From NCBI GenBank assembly GCA_043804925.1, contig JAZDIP010000094.1, positions 1 through 64,000 of the forward strand: DNA of 64,000 nt. The letters are read 5' to 3'. The number at the start of each line of letters is the position of its first letter. Position 1 is the stretch's first letter. The DNA comes from ChocPot-Mid sp043804925. GTDB taxonomy: Bacteria > Bacteroidota > Ignavibacteria > Kapaibacteriales > UBA2268. The translations under genes were made by a program, and so were the position numbers. Below, piece after piece: positions 9,160 through 17,053 of this stretch. Under the pieces are notes generated by a model. The model did no database searches. It was not told the DNA's origin and was given only the letters and a program-made list of their open reading frames with translations.

Positions 9160-9399
9160 ATGGATTTAGCAGCACACATTGAAGATAAGCTGAACTACTA
9201 TGCAGAAGCTATCATTAAAGGTCATGAAAAAATTGACGAGCACGCACTCGGAGAGATGACTTTTTACATGGCTCTTCGCAGAATTCTTAATGGAACCTAT
9301 ACATACGAGGATGTTGGTTTGATGGATGCCATTAATGATACATTACAGGAACTAAAATTGATTAACTCTGATGTAACTTTCTATAAGCTGAAATCATAA
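9160..9399 (+). CDS. Small protein of unknown function (79 aa)
   Basis: An acidic, mostly helical 79-residue protein (MDLAAHIEDKLNYYAEAIIK...) with no Cys, no signal peptide and no membrane helix. The start is supported by GAGGG 9 bp upstream. I do not recognise the family; the regular spacing of charged and hydrophobic residues suggests a small helical, soluble protein. It stands alone between a divergent promoter region and the OmpA-family gene 237 bp downstream. Confidence 0.65.
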   Translation: MDLAAHIEDKLNYYAEAIIKGHEKIDEHALGEMTFYMALRRILNGTYTYEDVGLMDAINDTLQELKLINSDVTFYKLKS

Positions 9400-9475
9400 G
9401 TTTAAAAAATATTAAAAAGTTAAAAGCTTTTTGATTTCGATTTGTATTAAAATAAGTTCAAACTTGATATCGGTT

Positions 9476-9509
9476 TTTGGACTGGAAAGCCGGCTATTTA
9501 TTATATTTG
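9476..9509 (+). promoter_or_regulatory. Possible Bacteroidota-type promoter for the OmpA/PD40 gene
   Basis: TTTG at 9476-9479 and TATATTTG at 9502-9509 match the -33 (TTTG) and -7 (TAnnTTTG) consensus of Bacteroidota primary-sigma promoters, with a 22-bp spacer. The primary sigma factor in this window is of that type. Transcription would begin near 9517, leaving a leader of about 120 bases before the ATG at 9637. Based on pattern match only. Confidence 0.35.
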
Positions 9510-9636
9510 TTTTTAAAACTCAACTTTTTATATATTATTCAATTACTTGAGAAATATATTTCGCTAAATTAATCACTTATACGTTTATATATTTTATATG
9601 AATTAGAAATTATAAATTTATGGGTTTTGGATAAGA

Positions 9637-12207
9637 ATGAAAAAGTTTTTCTTGTCAATTATATTGCTATCTTTTTGTTTATTATTAGATTTGTCTGCTC
9701 AGCAATCTTTCGTAGTTGCTGTGGTTACTCAAAACACACATTACAAATTCCAGCGTTGGAAAACTTCGCAAGACTTTCCTGAAGAATATATTAGAGATTA
9801 TCAAAAACAGGGCTTTTATATTAGCGGTTTACAAAATTACAACAACTTTTGGTCCCTTGTCCTTTCCAAAACTTCGGTTATTAGTGAGCAGGTTTATCAA
9901 AAAAGCGAAGTATTTCCTGATAAGTTTATTAAAGATTATATTGCTCAAGGATTCTCAATAACAGCCATGTCTTATGGAAGCAAAGAATGGATTGCTGTTT
10001 TGAGCAAAATCCAAAATACAAAACCTGAAACGCAATACTATTTCTATGGACTTCGTTATCCAAAAGAGGAGATAAAGAAAGCTAATGAAGAAGGATATTA
10101 TATCTCCAAACTACAATATTCTAATGACTATTGGATTGTAATCTTTACTAAGGATAAAGATGATGATAATAAGAAGTCTGCGATTATGCAGGAAATAATA
10201 ACCGTTAAATCATTTGATGATGACAATCTCAAATTTTATTTGAACGAGGGCTGGCATATAAGCGACCTGACATATAAAGACGGAATCCTAATTCTATTAT
10301 CAAAAAATTTGGATTGGGGAAGACAGGACAGCAAAATCATTTTTTATTCAAAAATGAGCGAAGCTATCAGCAATTGGTGGAACTACAAATATGCAATAAC
10401 AAACTTAGTAACCATTTATGATATTGTTCTCAATATCAGTTCAGCAGACAATTCGGATTTTTTAAAAAACTCATATTCACTTACAAAAAAACCTGAGAGT
10501 TGCGAAGATAATCGGTTCGTTGATTATATCGAAAAAAATCAGGGAACGGAATCGGCTTTTCGTGCAGTGCAAAAGCTTGCAGGTACTTTCATTCAAGAAA
10601 AGGAATGGGAAAAAGGAATCGAGGTCTATGAGAAATACCGTATAAAATTCCCTGATTTCTCAGATAGGATTGATAAGATTATAGAACTTCTAAAAGCAAA
10701 AGAAGAAGGAGTGATTATCGAAAATCTCGGAACTGCCATTAATTCAGTGTTTAACGATTACTTCCCGATAATTAATTTGGAAGGAAATAAATTGTACTTT
10801 TGCAGTTTCAGCCGCGATGACAGTTTCGGTGGAGAAGATATATATGTTTCGGAAAGTAAAAATGGAATTTGGCAATCCGCAACAAATATTGGCAATCAAA
10901 TTAATTCGGGTTCACACGAAGCAACTCTCGGAATTTCAGCTGATAATTTGGAATTAACCGTATTTGGAAACTATCCCGAATCACTTGGGAATGGAGATGT
11001 ATTTTACTATTCGAAAACTGAAGATGGTTGGAGTAAGCGAAAACATTACCCGGAACCAATAAACTCAATGTACTTCGATTCTGATTTGTGCTTTTCAAGC
11101 GACGGTAATGCGATATTTTTTGTATCGGACAGGCCTTCCAATGGGAATTATTGTGAAAAAGACAACTTTTCAAAAGGCATCTGGGGTGGGAATCTTGACA
11201 TTTATGTTGTTTTCAAAACAGACAGCGGATGGTCTGATGCAATCAATTTGGGCAATACCATAAACACTCCTTATATAGACCGCTCACCATATTTACATCC
11301 TGATGGAAAAACCCTTTATTTCAGTTCCAGCGGACATTATGGAATTGGCGGATTGGATGTTTTCAAATCAACCAGATTGAATCCTGATTCATGGACTGAA
11401 TGGAGTGAACCGGTGAATTTGGGAAAAGAGATAAACACTACCGAAAACGATTGGGGATATAAGGTTTCATTAGACGGCAAGTTTGCCTACTTTGCAGCAT
11501 TCAATTTGCAGGATACAGCTATGAAACAGGACATTTACAAAGTAACATTACCAAAAAAAGCAAGACCTGATTTAGTAGCCACAATTAAAGGAAAAGTGGT
11601 GGACCCCGAAGGTAATCCGCTTTCTGCGAAAATAAAATGGGAAAATTTATCAAAGGGAGTAACTGTCGGCGAATTAAGTTCAGACCCTGTTGACGGTTCT
11701 TTTTTCATTGCTTTGCCATTAGGGAAAAAATATGGGTATTATGCAGAAAAGGAAGGATACTATCCCGTTTCAAAAAATATTGACCTGACGAAAAATATAG
11801 ATTCAATGTTAACCATGAAAGAAGATATTGTTTTGATACCAATTAAACAAATCAAAGAAAAGAATTTAACAATCAGAATCAATAATTTATTTTTCGATTT
11901 TAATTCGTCGGAACTGCTTCCCGAATCTTATCCGGAACTTAACAGGTTAATAAAAGTGCTCGATGAGTTCCACAACTTTAAAATTGAAATTTCAGGGCAC
12001 ACAGACGATGTTGGCTCAACTTCCTACAATAAGAAACTTTCAATAGACAGAGCAAAAGCAGTATTAGATTTTTTGGTTAGTAAGGGAATCAATAAAAAAC
12101 TACTAATTCCCAAAGGATATGGTAAATCCAAACCCCTTTCCACTAACCAAACCGAAGAAGGCAGGGCAATGAACCGAAGAGTTGAGATTAGATTGATACA
12201 AAAGTAA
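9637..12207 (+). CDS. PorE-like outer-membrane protein: repeats, TPR, PD40 propeller, CRD and OmpA domain
   Basis: 856 residues with a Sec signal peptide (ends near LSAQQ, residue 21). Residues about 25-240 hold about five divergent 45-50-residue repeats of the pattern W-x2-S-x2-FP-x3-I, then G-F-x-I-x2-L, then W-x-x-V-L-S-K (DUF7477-like). Then a TPR-like pair (about 295-350), PD40/WD40-like blades (such as FSSDGNAIFFVSDRP and HPDGKTLYFSSSG), a carboxypeptidase-regulatory-like domain (about 645-730, IKGKVVDPEGNPLSAK) and a C-terminal OmpA peptidoglycan-binding domain (ISGHTDDVGS ... NRRVEIRLI). TPR-PD40-CRD-OmpA is the layout of PorE, which anchors the type IX secretion system to peptidoglycan; the extra N-terminal repeats are different. 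T9SS cargo genes occur in this window. Confidence 0.85.
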   Translation: MKKFFLSIILLSFCLLLDLSAQQSFVVAVVTQNTHYKFQRWKTSQDFPEEYIRDYQKQGFYISGLQNYNNFWSLVLSKTSVISEQVYQKSEVFPDKFIKDYIAQGFSITAMSYGSKEWIAVLSKIQNTKPETQYYFYGLRYPKEEIKKANEEGYYISKLQYSNDYWIVIFTKDKDDDNKKSAIMQEIITVKSFDDDNLKFYLNEGWHISDLTYKDGILILLSKNLDWGRQDSKIIFYSKMSEAISNWWNYKYAITNLVTIYDIVLNISSADNSDFLKNSYSLTKKPESCEDNRFVDYIEKNQGTESAFRAVQKLAGTFIQEKEWEKGIEVYEKYRIKFPDFSDRIDKIIELLKAKEEGVIIENLGTAINSVFNDYFPIINLEGNKLYFCSFSRDDSFGGEDIYVSESKNGIWQSATNIGNQINSGSHEATLGISADNLELTVFGNYPESLGNGDVFYYSKTEDGWSKRKHYPEPINSMYFDSDLCFSSDGNAIFFVSDRPSNGNYCEKDNFSKGIWGGNLDIYVVFKTDSGWSDAINLGNTINTPYIDRSPYLHPDGKTLYFSSSGHYGIGGLDVFKSTRLNPDSWTEWSEPVNLGKEINTTENDWGYKVSLDGKFAYFAAFNLQDTAMKQDIYKVTLPKKARPDLVATIKGKVVDPEGNPLSAKIKWENLSKGVTVGELSSDPVDGSFFIALPLGKKYGYYAEKEGYYPVSKNIDLTKNIDSMLTMKEDIVLIPIKQIKEKNLTIRINNLFFDFNSSELLPESYPELNRLIKVLDEFHNFKIEISGHTDDVGSTSYNKKLSIDRAKAVLDFLVSKGINKKLLIPKGYGKSKPLSTNQTEEGRAMNRRVEIRLIQK

Positions 12208-12222
12208 TTCAGCACAGATTAT

Positions 12223-12265
12223 TAAAAAAAACAATGGCGATTTACAAATAAATAATAAATCGCCA
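12223..12265 (-). terminator. Rho-independent terminator of lepB
   Basis: Perfect 10-bp inverted repeat TGGCGATTTA (12235-12244) and TAAATCGCCA (12256-12265) with an 11-base loop. Read on the minus strand, the stem is followed by TTGTTTTTTTT, a proper U-tract, so it ends the lepB transcript. It may also slow plus-strand transcription from the convergent PorE-like gene. Confidence 0.75.
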
Positions 12266-12303
12266 ATTTCGTAATGAGGATGCTCTTTTTTCACATATAA
12301 TAT

Positions 12304-13284
12304 CTAATTAATCAATGTAAAAATCCTTGACCATCTGACAGAAACAATTTTATCAATTAACTTTGAAAAAGGTAAATTTGTATCCCAAGACCAATAGACA
12401 ATAATCGGAGTTCCGACGACATTATCGTAAGGAATAAATCCCCAATAGCGGCTATCGTCGCTGTTGTCGCGATTGTCACCCATACCAAAGCAGTAATCTC
12501 TTTCGATTTTATATTTTGTTACAATATTTCCATCAATATAAACATTTTGTCCAAACTTAGTAACTTCATGTCCTTCTTTTTGAATAAAAACAGCCCACTC
12601 CCAATAATTATCGGCTGAAATATTTATAAGGTCTCCTTTTTTTGGAATTCTTAAAGGACCGTAATTATCTCCGGTAAATCCACGACCGTAAGGAAAAGTT
12701 CTCATACTGTCGTCATTCATAATTGGTCTCAAAAATTTCACATGTTGGGGAAAGGATAATTCTTTGCCATTGACAAAAATTCTTTTATTTACAATATGCA
12801 ATGTGTCCCCTGCTGTTGCAACACAACGTTTGAGAAAATACTGGAATTCAGCAGGTTCAACTTCATCCCTGTTCCCGGGATAAATAAATACTATTACGTC
12901 GCCAACTTCAGGTTTTTTAATTCCGGGGAATTTGTAATATGGCAAAGGTATATTAAAAAATGGCACAACCTGAGGTGTCGAAGGACCATAAACAAATTTA
13001 TTTACAAATAAAAAGTCACCTGTCATTACGGTATTTTCCATTGACCCGGTAGGAACAACAAAACTTGCTATTGCCAATCCGTTGATAATCATTACAACAA
13101 TTATAGCACCCAATATGGTTTTAATCCATGATAGTGCAATTTCAGAAAAAGTTTCCGGTTTTTTTCTGCTTTCTTTTTTTGCTTTACGCCAGTTCAGATA
13201 TTTTCTGAAAAGCCCTATTTCTTCTGTATTTGCTATTGATTTTTCTATTTTTGCCATTAATTTTCCTGATTTATTTTTTGACAT
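12304..13284 (-). CDS. lepB: Signal peptidase I
   Basis: Membrane serine protease that removes Sec signal peptides. It has a charged N-terminus, one membrane helix (about residues 62-82, SWIKTILGAIIVVMI), the catalytic Ser motif VPTGSMENT, the GDFLFVNKF box, the general-base Lys in YFLKRCVATAGD, and the GMGDNRDNSDDSRYWG box. About 325 residues with an insert typical of Bacteroidota enzymes. The start is uncertain: ATG at 13282-13284 is used; ATG at 13255-13257 has the better Shine-Dalgarno (AGGA, 6 bp). A longer frame begins at TTG 13306-13308 inside the dispersed 25-bp repeat. Confidence 0.93.
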   Translation of the reverse strand: MSKNKSGKLMAKIEKSIANTEEIGLFRKYLNWRKAKKESRKKPETFSEIALSWIKTILGAIIVVMIINGLAIASFVVPTGSMENTVMTGDFLFVNKFVYGPSTPQVVPFFNIPLPYYKFPGIKKPEVGDVIVFIYPGNRDEVEPAEFQYFLKRCVATAGDTLHIVNKRIFVNGKELSFPQHVKFLRPIMNDDSMRTFPYGRGFTGDNYGPLRIPKKGDLINISADNYWEWAVFIQKEGHEVTKFGQNVYIDGNIVTKYKIERDYCFGMGDNRDNSDDSRYWGFIPYDNVVGTPIIVYWSWDTNLPFSKLIDKIVSVRWSRIFTLIN

Positions 13285-13296
13285 TATTACTTTTTT

Positions 13297-13320
13297 ATCC
13301 TTCGACAAGCTCAGTATGAC
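13297..13320. repeat. 25-bp dispersed repeat, copy 2 (diverged, at the 5' end of lepB)
   Basis: ATCCTTCGACAAGCTCAGTATGAC is the same element as at 2564-2588 and 27048-27072, with two or three substitutions. It lies directly upstream of the lepB start and contains an in-frame TTG, so it could be partly translated. Confidence 0.75.
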
Positions 13321-13415
13321 AAGATGGAAATAAAAATTGTATCAAACTGATAAATCAAAACTTTATAAACTATCTATTTATAAATAATACGATTTAACCA
13401 ATAAAATGTTTCGCA

Positions 13416-15218
13416 TTAATCATCCAAACTTAAAACTGCAAGAAAAGCTTCCTGTGGGATTTCTATTTTTCCAACTTGCTTCATTCTTTTCTTGCCTTTT
13501 TTTTGCTTTTCTAGCAATTTTCTTTTTCTTGTAATGTCCCCGCCATAACATTTTGCAGTTACATCTTTTCTCAATGCTTTGACGTTTGTTCTCGAAATAA
13601 TTTTAGAGCCGATTGCCGATTGAATAGCAACCTCATACATTTGTCTCGGAATTAACTCTTTCAATTTCGAGCATAATCTTCTTCCCCAATCAAATGATTT
13701 ATTTCTGTGAACAATCGAAGAGAGTGCATCTACTTTTTCTCCGTTAAGCAGAATATCTAACTTAACAAGGTCTTCACTTCTGTAATCTATAAATTCATAA
13801 TCGAGTGAAGCATACCCACGCGATACCGATTTCAATTTATCATAAAAATCAAAAACAACTTCAGAAAGGGGTAGTTCAAATCTTATGTCAACCCTGTCAG
13901 ATGATAAGAAATTTTGGTTTTTCACAATACCTCTTCGCTCGATGCAAAGTTTCATAATGGCACCAATATACTCAGGAGGGGTCAGTATATCGGCTTTGAT
14001 AAAAGGTTCCTGAACTTCATGCCCGGTGCCTCCTTCCGGCAATTGTGCAGGATTGTCAATAAATGACTCTTCACCTTTGTTGTTAATAAGACGATACCTT
14101 ACGTTTGGAACAGTATTTACGATGTTTTGGTCGAACTCACGCTCAAGCCGCTCCTGAACAATTTCCATGTGGAGCAAACCCAAAAATCCGCAACGGAAAC
14201 CAAAACCCAGAGCATTCGATGTTTCCGGCTCGTAAGTTATGGATGCATCATTTAAAACAAGTTTAGCCAATGATTCCCTTAATGATTCAAAATCTTCGGC
14301 ATCAGAAGGATAAATACCGCTGAACACCATTGGTTTGACAACTTTGAAACCGGCAATAGAGGATTCGCACTGTCTTTGAGGATGTGTTATTGTGTCACCC
14401 ACTTTTGTGTCTTGCAAATTCCTAATGCTTGCATTCATATAGCCAACTTGCCCTGCCGACAATTCTTTTGTCCGGTGGCGTTTCATTAGTAAAATTCCGA
14501 CTTCCTCAACTTCATAGGTCATGCCTGTTGCCATAAAAAAAACTTTATCCTTTTCTTTTATAGTGCCGTCGAACACTCGAAAATTGACAACAACTCCGCG
14601 ATATGGGTCAAAAAGCGAATCATAAATCAATGCTCTTAAAGGAGCTTCCGGGTCCCCTTTGGGATGAGGAATCTTTTGCACAATTGCTTCTAAAAGTTCA
14701 GGAACTCCTGTTCCCTGCTTAGCAGAAACATAATATAAATCTTCTTCATCGCATCCGGTTAAATCCATAAGCTGATGCTTAACGTTTTCCGTCGTGGTTA
14801 CCGCACTTGGCAAATCAATTTTATTTATCACGGGAATTATTTCGAGATTGGCTTCGAGAGCAAGATAAAAATTACTGATTGTTTGTGCTTCTACCCCCTG
14901 AGTTGCATCCACAACAAGCAAGGCACCTTCGCATGCCGCCAGCGAACGCGAAACCTCATAAGTAAAATCAACATGTCCGGGAGTATCTATTAAATTTAAA
15001 CTATATTGAATGCCGTCTTTGGCAGTGTAATCCATTTGAATTGCATGCAGTTTAATTGTTATTCCTCTTTCCTGTTCCAACGGATTATCGTCGAGTATCT
15101 GGGCGTTAATCATCTCACGCTCGGTTACCCTGCCCGTTAGCTCCAGCATACGGTCTGCCAAAGTTGACTTACCGTGGTCTATATGAGCAATGATAGCAAA
15201 ATTGCGAATTTTATTCAT
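13416..15218 (-). CDS. lepA: Elongation factor 4 (back-translocating GTPase LepA)
   Basis: Ribosome-bound GTPase of the EF-G group. The start is MNKIRNFAIIAHIDHGKST (ATG 15216-15218), the usual LepA N-terminus; nine further upstream codons are open but unlike the family. G1 AHIDHGKST, the RGITIK switch, G3 DTPGHVDF and G4 NKIDLP are intact. The LepA-specific C-terminal domain ends with KAKC-like VTAKCYGGDITRKRKLLEKQKKGKKRMK. 600 residues, the standard length. It is upstream of lepB on the same strand (132-bp gap), the frequent lepA-lepB pairing. Confidence 0.97.
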   Translation of the reverse strand: MNKIRNFAIIAHIDHGKSTLADRMLELTGRVTEREMINAQILDDNPLEQERGITIKLHAIQMDYTAKDGIQYSLNLIDTPGHVDFTYEVSRSLAACEGALLVVDATQGVEAQTISNFYLALEANLEIIPVINKIDLPSAVTTTENVKHQLMDLTGCDEEDLYYVSAKQGTGVPELLEAIVQKIPHPKGDPEAPLRALIYDSLFDPYRGVVVNFRVFDGTIKEKDKVFFMATGMTYEVEEVGILLMKRHRTKELSAGQVGYMNASIRNLQDTKVGDTITHPQRQCESSIAGFKVVKPMVFSGIYPSDAEDFESLRESLAKLVLNDASITYEPETSNALGFGFRCGFLGLLHMEIVQERLEREFDQNIVNTVPNVRYRLINNKGEESFIDNPAQLPEGGTGHEVQEPFIKADILTPPEYIGAIMKLCIERRGIVKNQNFLSSDRVDIRFELPLSEVVFDFYDKLKSVSRGYASLDYEFIDYRSEDLVKLDILLNGEKVDALSSIVHRNKSFDWGRRLCSKLKELIPRQMYEVAIQSAIGSKIISRTNVKALRKDVTAKCYGGDITRKRKLLEKQKKGKKRMKQVGKIEIPQEAFLAVLSLDD

Positions 15219-15399
15219 ATTAAAGTGCAAATTGAAAATATACAAACTTCAAAAATACTAAAGGTTTAGCAGGTATGCAATATTTTTCGTTTTTGAAGTT
15301 CCCCCATTTTTTAACCAAAAGGGAGTGAAAGCTGAAAATCCAGAGGAGATTTCAATTTAATGCAATCATCATTTATACCTTTTCTACAATTAAAAAATA

Positions 15400-16296
15400 A
15401 TCTGTGAATCCCGTCAGCAATTGCATATCAATTAAATGCCGGAATTGTAAAGAACCTTATCCCTTTCCCACTACCAAGAAGAAAACCTCATCCCAATCGG
15501 GTAACTTAATTTTCTCAGTCCCATAACGAATATTTCTAATATGTTCCTTGCCATTCTTATAATATATTTTGTCTACAATCCTTACATTTTATTTTATTTG
15601 TAATTTTACCGACATTACACGCTTTAGTCTTGAATACCATATTGCGTTTCTTTTGTAGTCTTATAACATATCTCATACGTTCCGGAACAAATTTTTAGAA
15701 GAACATCTTACTATCTCCCTCACGATATATATAACCAATATACATGAATTCTCTTTACTTTATACTCAATTTATCAATTACCTTAAATAATCTGAGTGAT
15801 TATATTTGTAAAATCATCTTACTCAGTTGAATATGCTTCACAGTACATTGAGATTTAATCGTATTCATCCATATTAGATACTACAACCTGACATGTTCAA
15901 TAACCGTTGTTCAGCATATTTTCACTACAATCATAAACGATACGCATCTTCTCCATCTTCTTTGCATATTTCCTACTGCTTATCACCGGGATATAAAGCT
16001 ATGACCGTATCTTCATATTTTCTATCTAAACTTAGTTGCTGATTATTTGAATTATATCATCGCTCCTGTCGTACAATGACAAGTTCCTGCACAGTCGGTT
16101 TTCCGTCTTGATTAATGGAATTTTTTCCAGTAGAGTTATGCTTATATTGGATAATTTAATATCCTTCGATGCTTGTATTCCATAAAGTATTTCTTTTATG
16201 AACTTCTTTTGTGGTTTTGAATAAATCTTTGAAATTATCCCCGTGAATTTTCCTGTTTGTTTCTTAATTTTGTATTAGTTTGATTTTAGAGTCCAT
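15400..16296 (-). pseudogene. Degraded, truncated DDE transposase gene
   Basis: No long frame is open, but reverse-strand fragments in all three frames, in the right order, read as one transposase. ATG at 16294-16296 (MDSKIKLIQN, then a stop); 16150-16260 SKPQKKFIKEILYGIQASKD and KTENRLCRNLSLYDRSDDII; about 15915-15985 RKYAKKMEKMRIVYDCSE; about 15820-15845 YCEAYSTE; about 15650-15725 REGDSKMFF-stop-KFVPERMRYVIRLQKKRN; about 15480-15500 LPDWDEVFFLVVGKG. These resemble the N-terminal and DDE core parts of IS4-like transposases found in Bacteroidota. At least five frameshifts or stops are present and the C-terminal third was not found. An inverted repeat (16288-16297 and 16332-16341, AGAGTCCATT) overlaps the old start codon. 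Confidence 0.7.
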
Positions 16297-16586
16297 TTTG
16301 TTTGTATCCTTATAAAAATTATAAATTTACTAATGGACTCTTTAATTTTTTAGGGAATCTTTTTGTCCGGATTTTACTTGATATTCCACTTGTATATTTT
16401 TATTTCTTCTAAATTTTTACTGACTTACTTCCTTTGTGAACTGTTTTTGGGGAAACTTCAATCAATAATAAATTGCTTAATTTGGTAATACTTCTTAATT
16501 TGAACAAAAAAATATTATTTTTTAGTTGAATTAATGATAATTCAATGAAAATATCGGAAAAGTTTGCTACATTTCAAATTGAACAA

Positions 16587-16616
16587 TTGAATTGTAATTG
16601 GGAATTATTAAATTTG
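16587..16616 (+). promoter_or_regulatory. Possible Bacteroidota-type promoter for the Cys-rich small protein
   Basis: TTG at 16587-16589 and TAAATTTG at 16609-16616 (exact TAnnTTTG -7 box) are 19 bp apart. The predicted start of transcription is about 25 bases before the ATG at 16647. Pattern match only. Confidence 0.4.
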
Positions 16617-16646
16617 TCTTTGAAAATTATTTAATTAAGTATATAA

Positions 16647-16916
16647 ATGACTGAAAGTATCATAGAAATTATTAACAAGAGCGATGAGCTGACAAACCGC
16701 TTAGGGGAAATTCTTGAAAAGCATAAATGCACGAAGAATTATATGTGTTTAGAAAGAACACTTGATGAGCTTTGTCCGGTTTGCCCCCTTGGAAATACAG
16801 AAATTCTTGAATGTATAAATTGCAAATACAACACATGTAAATATCTCTACACAGTCGGTGGCAAATCATTTTGCGAATGTGAAGTCAGGATATTTATACA
16901 ACAGTTTTTGAAATAA
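16647..16916 (+). CDS. Small cysteine-rich protein of unknown function (89 aa)
   Basis: 89 residues: a helical N-terminal third (MTESIIEIINKSDELTNRLG) followed by nine Cys in about 50 residues. These include CPVC, an EC-NC-TC series (CINCKYNTC) and CEC near the end. The spacing suggests a small zinc-binding or iron-sulfur protein, but no known domain was recognised. There is no signal peptide. It sits alone between a degraded transposase and the BatA-like gene, with its own plausible promoter. Confidence 0.6.
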   Translation: MTESIIEIINKSDELTNRLGEILEKHKCTKNYMCLERTLDELCPVCPLGNTEILECINCKYNTCKYLYTVGGKSFCECEVRIFIQQFLK

Positions 16917-17053
16917 TATACTTTATTTTCTCCTAATGTTCTCCATCTTCGGATTTGGCATCAGTTATTTAGTTATCTTCTAACATGTTGCAGAATTATC
17001 TAATAATAAGCAATAAATAACGTCATTAAGTTTTTTAGAACGATACAGAGATT

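Noticed and set aside
16288..16341. Inverted repeat AGAGTCCATT/AATGGACTCT as a terminator
   Set aside because: The 34-base loop and lack of a U-tract make it a poor terminator; it overlaps the dead transposase start and may be a relic.
15246..16646. Search for tRNA, rRNA or a structured RNA in the longest gene-free stretch
   Set aside because: No cloverleaf, TTC loop or conserved rRNA segment was seen; transposase remnants account for most of it.
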